DNA of 43,678 nt from Nitrospirota bacterium (GTDB lineage: Bacteria > Nitrospirota > 9FT-COMBO-42-15 > HDB-SIOI813): contig JADLDG010000061.1 of the NCBI GenBank assembly GCA_020846775.1, positions 1 through 43,678 on the forward strand. Direction: 5' to 3'. This document shows positions 41,686 through 43,678 of the stretch, piece by piece; positions within the stretch are counted from its first letter, which is position 1; the number at the start of each line of letters is the position of its first letter. Made by a program: the position numbers and the translations under genes. The notes beneath the pieces were generated by a model. It saw only the letters and a list, made by a program, of their open reading frames with translations. It was not told the DNA's origin and did not search any database.

Positions 41686-42768
41686 ATGTTAATCCATCTC
41701 GTCTGTGCCGCCAGGCCAAATTTCATGAAAATTGCACCGCTGTACCATGCCCTCAAGAGAGAGCCCTGGGCTGTCCCGGTGATTGTCCATACCGGACAGC
41801 ATTACGATATCAATATGTCCGATGCCTTTTTCGAGGACCTTGGTCTGCCGAATCCCGACATCAATCTTGACGTGAAAAGCGGCACCCATGCTGAACAGAC
41901 AGGTCGTGTCATGATCTCCTATGAAAAAGTACTTCAGGAGAAGAGGCCTGATCTGGTTGTTGTGGTAGGTGATGTCAACTCAACCATGGCTGCAACCATT
42001 GCTGCATCCAAACTTGGGATCAAAGTGGCTCATCTTGAGGCTGGATTGCGGTCTTTTGACAGGACCATGCCTGAGGAGATCAACAGGCTGGTCACCGATG
42101 TCCTTGCGGATATGCTCTGGACACCATCGAGAGATGGTTCGGAAAATTTGATCAGGGAAGGGATATCCCCTGATAAGATCCATCTGGTGGGGAATATCAT
42201 GATAGATTCCCTTGAAATGCTGAGGAGGAAGATTGAAGAACAGGATACGTACAGTACCTTCAATGTGAAAGCGGGCGAATATGGGATCGTTACGATGCAT
42301 CGGCCTTCGAATGTGGATGATCCGATTATCCTGAGAGACATATGCAATATCCTCAGGGACATTGCTGAAAAGGTACCACTTATTTTCCCGATCCATCCGA
42401 GAACCCGAAAAAAGATAGAGGAAAACAATTTGCTGTCAGGTCTGGAACAGTCTGATAAATTGTTTCTGCCGGAACCCCTTAATTATGTTCGTTTTATGAA
42501 TTTGGTCTTTAATTGTCGCTTTGTTATAACAGACTCCGGCGGGCTTCAGGAGGAAACAAGCTATCTCGGTATTCCCTGCCTGACGCTCAGGAAAAACACC
42601 GAGCGACCGGTCACTATTACTGACGGCTCGAATCAATTGTGCGAATTGAGTGACCTAAAAAGGAAAACGGATGAGATTATTCAAGGAAGAATTCAGAAGA
42701 GAAACACCATCGAGCTGTGGGACGGTAAAACAGCGGGACGAATCGTGGATATTTTGCGAACACTCTAA
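41686..42768 (+). CDS. UDP-N-acetylglucosamine 2-epimerase family (WecB/WbpI-like)
   Basis: The product is 360 aa with AGGTGAT upstream. Family motifs: VCAARPNFMKIAPL, VHTGQHYDINMSDAFF, VVVGDVNSTMAATIAASKLG, HLEAGLRSFDRTMPEEINR, TMHRPSNVDD, FPIHPRTRKK, ITDSGGLQEETSYLGIPCLTLRKNTERPVT. It epimerises C2 of a UDP-sugar. With the WbpB/D/E-like genes the product may be UDP-ManNAc3NAcA (WbpI role) rather than plain UDP-ManNAc. Sequence alone cannot separate WecB from WbpI here. Confidence 0.92.
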   Translation: MLIHLVCAARPNFMKIAPLYHALKREPWAVPVIVHTGQHYDINMSDAFFEDLGLPNPDINLDVKSGTHAEQTGRVMISYEKVLQEKRPDLVVVVGDVNSTMAATIAASKLGIKVAHLEAGLRSFDRTMPEEINRLVTDVLADMLWTPSRDGSENLIREGISPDKIHLVGNIMIDSLEMLRRKIEEQDTYSTFNVKAGEYGIVTMHRPSNVDDPIILRDICNILRDIAEKVPLIFPIHPRTRKKIEENNLLSGLEQSDKLFLPEPLNYVRFMNLVFNCRFVITDSGGLQEETSYLGIPCLTLRKNTERPVTITDGSNQLCELSDLKRKTDEIIQGRIQKRNTIELWDGKTAGRIVDILRTL

Positions 42769-43678
42769 TGAAAATAAATACTGACATCTCAAACAGAATT
42801 GAAGGAGCAGCACTCTCATTGTTTGAGTATTGCAAAAAAAATAACTGGTCCGGTTTCGACCCATATGATGCCCTGAACAGCCGTCTGTTTGCCCATACAC
42901 CATTCTCAAAAAGCAGAATCTGCAGGATAGCAGTAACACAAATCATAAAGAGGCTTCCTGTCAATATCAGGCCGCTTATGCTTATTTCCAAAGAGCAAAA
43001 TCCCAAGGCAATAGCTTTGTTTCTTATGGCATTCATCAAGCTTTCGAAGCGCGGGCTGCTGAGGCAGGATGATCTCGTCGGGATTTTAGTCAATCAGTTG
43101 GTTAACCTCCGCTCACAAGATACTCCATACTGGTGCTGGGGATATAGTTTCCCCTGGCAGGGAAGGACAATGCTGGTGCCTAAGGGTGCGCCGAACCTGG
43201 TCTGTACGGTCTTTGCGGCTAACGCCTTGCTGGATGCATACGAAAATAAGCAGGAATTGCGCTTTCTTAATATGGCCGTCAGCGCCGCTGAATATATCCA
43301 CAATGATCTATTTTGGTCGGAAGACAGCTCAATAGCAGGTTTCAGCTATCCCCTACCAGAGGTGCGGTCCCGTGTCCATAATGCTAATTTTCTGGGAGCT
43401 GCACTTTTTTGCAGGATATTTAAACATACCGGTGAGAAGAAATTCCTCGAACCGGCACTAAAGGTAGCTCGATACTCTGCTGCAAAGCAGCACGATGATG
43501 GCTCGTGGGACTATGGCGAGCTGTCCAAACAACGCTGGGTGGATAATTTCCATACGGGTTATAACCTATGCGCTTTAAGGTCAATTGGCGAAAACGCCGG
43601 GACCTCTGAATTTGAGCCGCATCTGCGCCGTGGTCTTGAATATTATCGTAAGCACTTTTTCAGGGAAGATAGTGCACC
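42768..43678 (+). CDS. alpha/alpha-toroid-like protein of polysaccharide cluster (3' end cut by window)
   Basis: The reading frame starts at ATG 42768, overlapping the epimerase stop (TAATG), and stays open for 303 codons to the window edge. It has no signal peptide and is rich in paired helices. Spaced motifs include TPYWCWGYSFPWQGR, APNLVCTVFAANALLDAYE, RVHNANFLGAALFCRI, HDDGSWDYGE and RWVDNFHTGYNLCALRSI, the pattern of six-hairpin (alpha/alpha) barrel proteins such as glycoside hydrolases and lyases. Function unknown; it may modify the polysaccharide or its lipid-linked precursor. Confidence 0.8.
   Translation, partial: MKINTDISNRIEGAALSLFEYCKKNNWSGFDPYDALNSRLFAHTPFSKSRICRIAVTQIIKRLPVNIRPLMLISKEQNPKAIALFLMAFIKLSKRGLLRQDDLVGILVNQLVNLRSQDTPYWCWGYSFPWQGRTMLVPKGAPNLVCTVFAANALLDAYENKQELRFLNMAVSAAEYIHNDLFWSEDSSIAGFSYPLPEVRSRVHNANFLGAALFCRIFKHTGEKKFLEPALKVARYSAAKQHDDGSWDYGELSKQRWVDNFHTGYNLCALRSIGENAGTSEFEPHLRRGLEYYRKHFFREDSA

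Noticed and set aside
41689-42428. Several reading frames opposite the 2-epimerase gene
   Set aside because: They are shadows of a fully supported + strand enzyme gene and share none of the context of real genes.

Overview
The window reads as chromosome of a Gram-negative (diderm) bacterium of moderate GC content. It carries an outer-membrane porin with a C-terminal Phe, type IV pilus genes with PilY1, a PEP-CTERM sorting motif, sigma-54 promoters and a Ni/Co ECF transporter with NikK/NikL-like secreted parts. This mix fits Nitrospirota or a deltaproteobacterial-type lineage, but the assignment is inferred from gene style only. No rRNA, tRNA, CRISPR array, transposase or phage gene was seen.

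Region 1 (1-7.4 kb, + strand) is a metal-uptake block: a porin, two secreted proteins, a NikL/CbiL-like protein, CbiM, CbiQ, a CbiO with a very His-rich tail, and a membrane protein with a His-rich loop. Three consecutive secreted products are predicted to begin with His after signal-peptide cleavage. Two related leaders (promoter, CGAA-loop hairpin, nested terminator) precede the porin and the nikL-cbiMQO genes, which suggests one metal-responsive RNA or attenuator regulon. The block converges, through a 31-bp perfect palindrome, on a gene (- strand) that fuses uroporphyrinogen-III methyltransferase to an O6-alkylguanine-DNA alkyltransferase.

Region 2 (8.7-16.9 kb) holds a ComEA-like protein and an HD-GYP protein behind a sigma-54-like site, a UspA protein, and a run of secreted proteins. 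The run is a ~994-aa protein with an internal PEP-CTERM signal, a small paralogue of its C-terminal domain, and a zinc phospholipase C-like/TolB-propeller fusion, followed by a PUR-alpha-like protein.

Region 3 (16.9-28.3 kb, - strand) is a type IV pilus block: pilD, a histidine kinase, an NtrC-family regulator, two successive sets of minor pilins (fimT-pilV-pilW-pilX, then pilV-pilW-pilX), pilY1 and a small secreted protein. A sigma-54 promoter precedes the second set.

Region 4 (28.4-32.3 kb, + strand) has gpsA, larB and larC (nickel-pincer cofactor synthesis, matching the nickel theme) and a TrmN6-like methyltransferase.

Region 5 (32.6 kb to the end, + strand) is an exopolysaccharide or O-antigen cluster. 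A textbook sigma-54 promoter drives a NusG/RfaH-like gene. An ops-like element follows, then a degenerate-GGDEF/phosphoglycosyltransferase fusion. Next come a WbpB/WbpD/WbpE-like trio and a 2-epimerase (diacetamido-uronic acid pathway), a FemAB-like acyltransferase, a polysaccharide deacetylase, glycosyltransferases and a truncated alpha-toroid-like protein.

Several families of short palindromic repeats are scattered through the window. Several copies are translated in frame inside real proteins (DegT aminotransferase, FemAB-like protein, TrmN6 N-terminus, acetyltransferase C-terminus, FimT leader).
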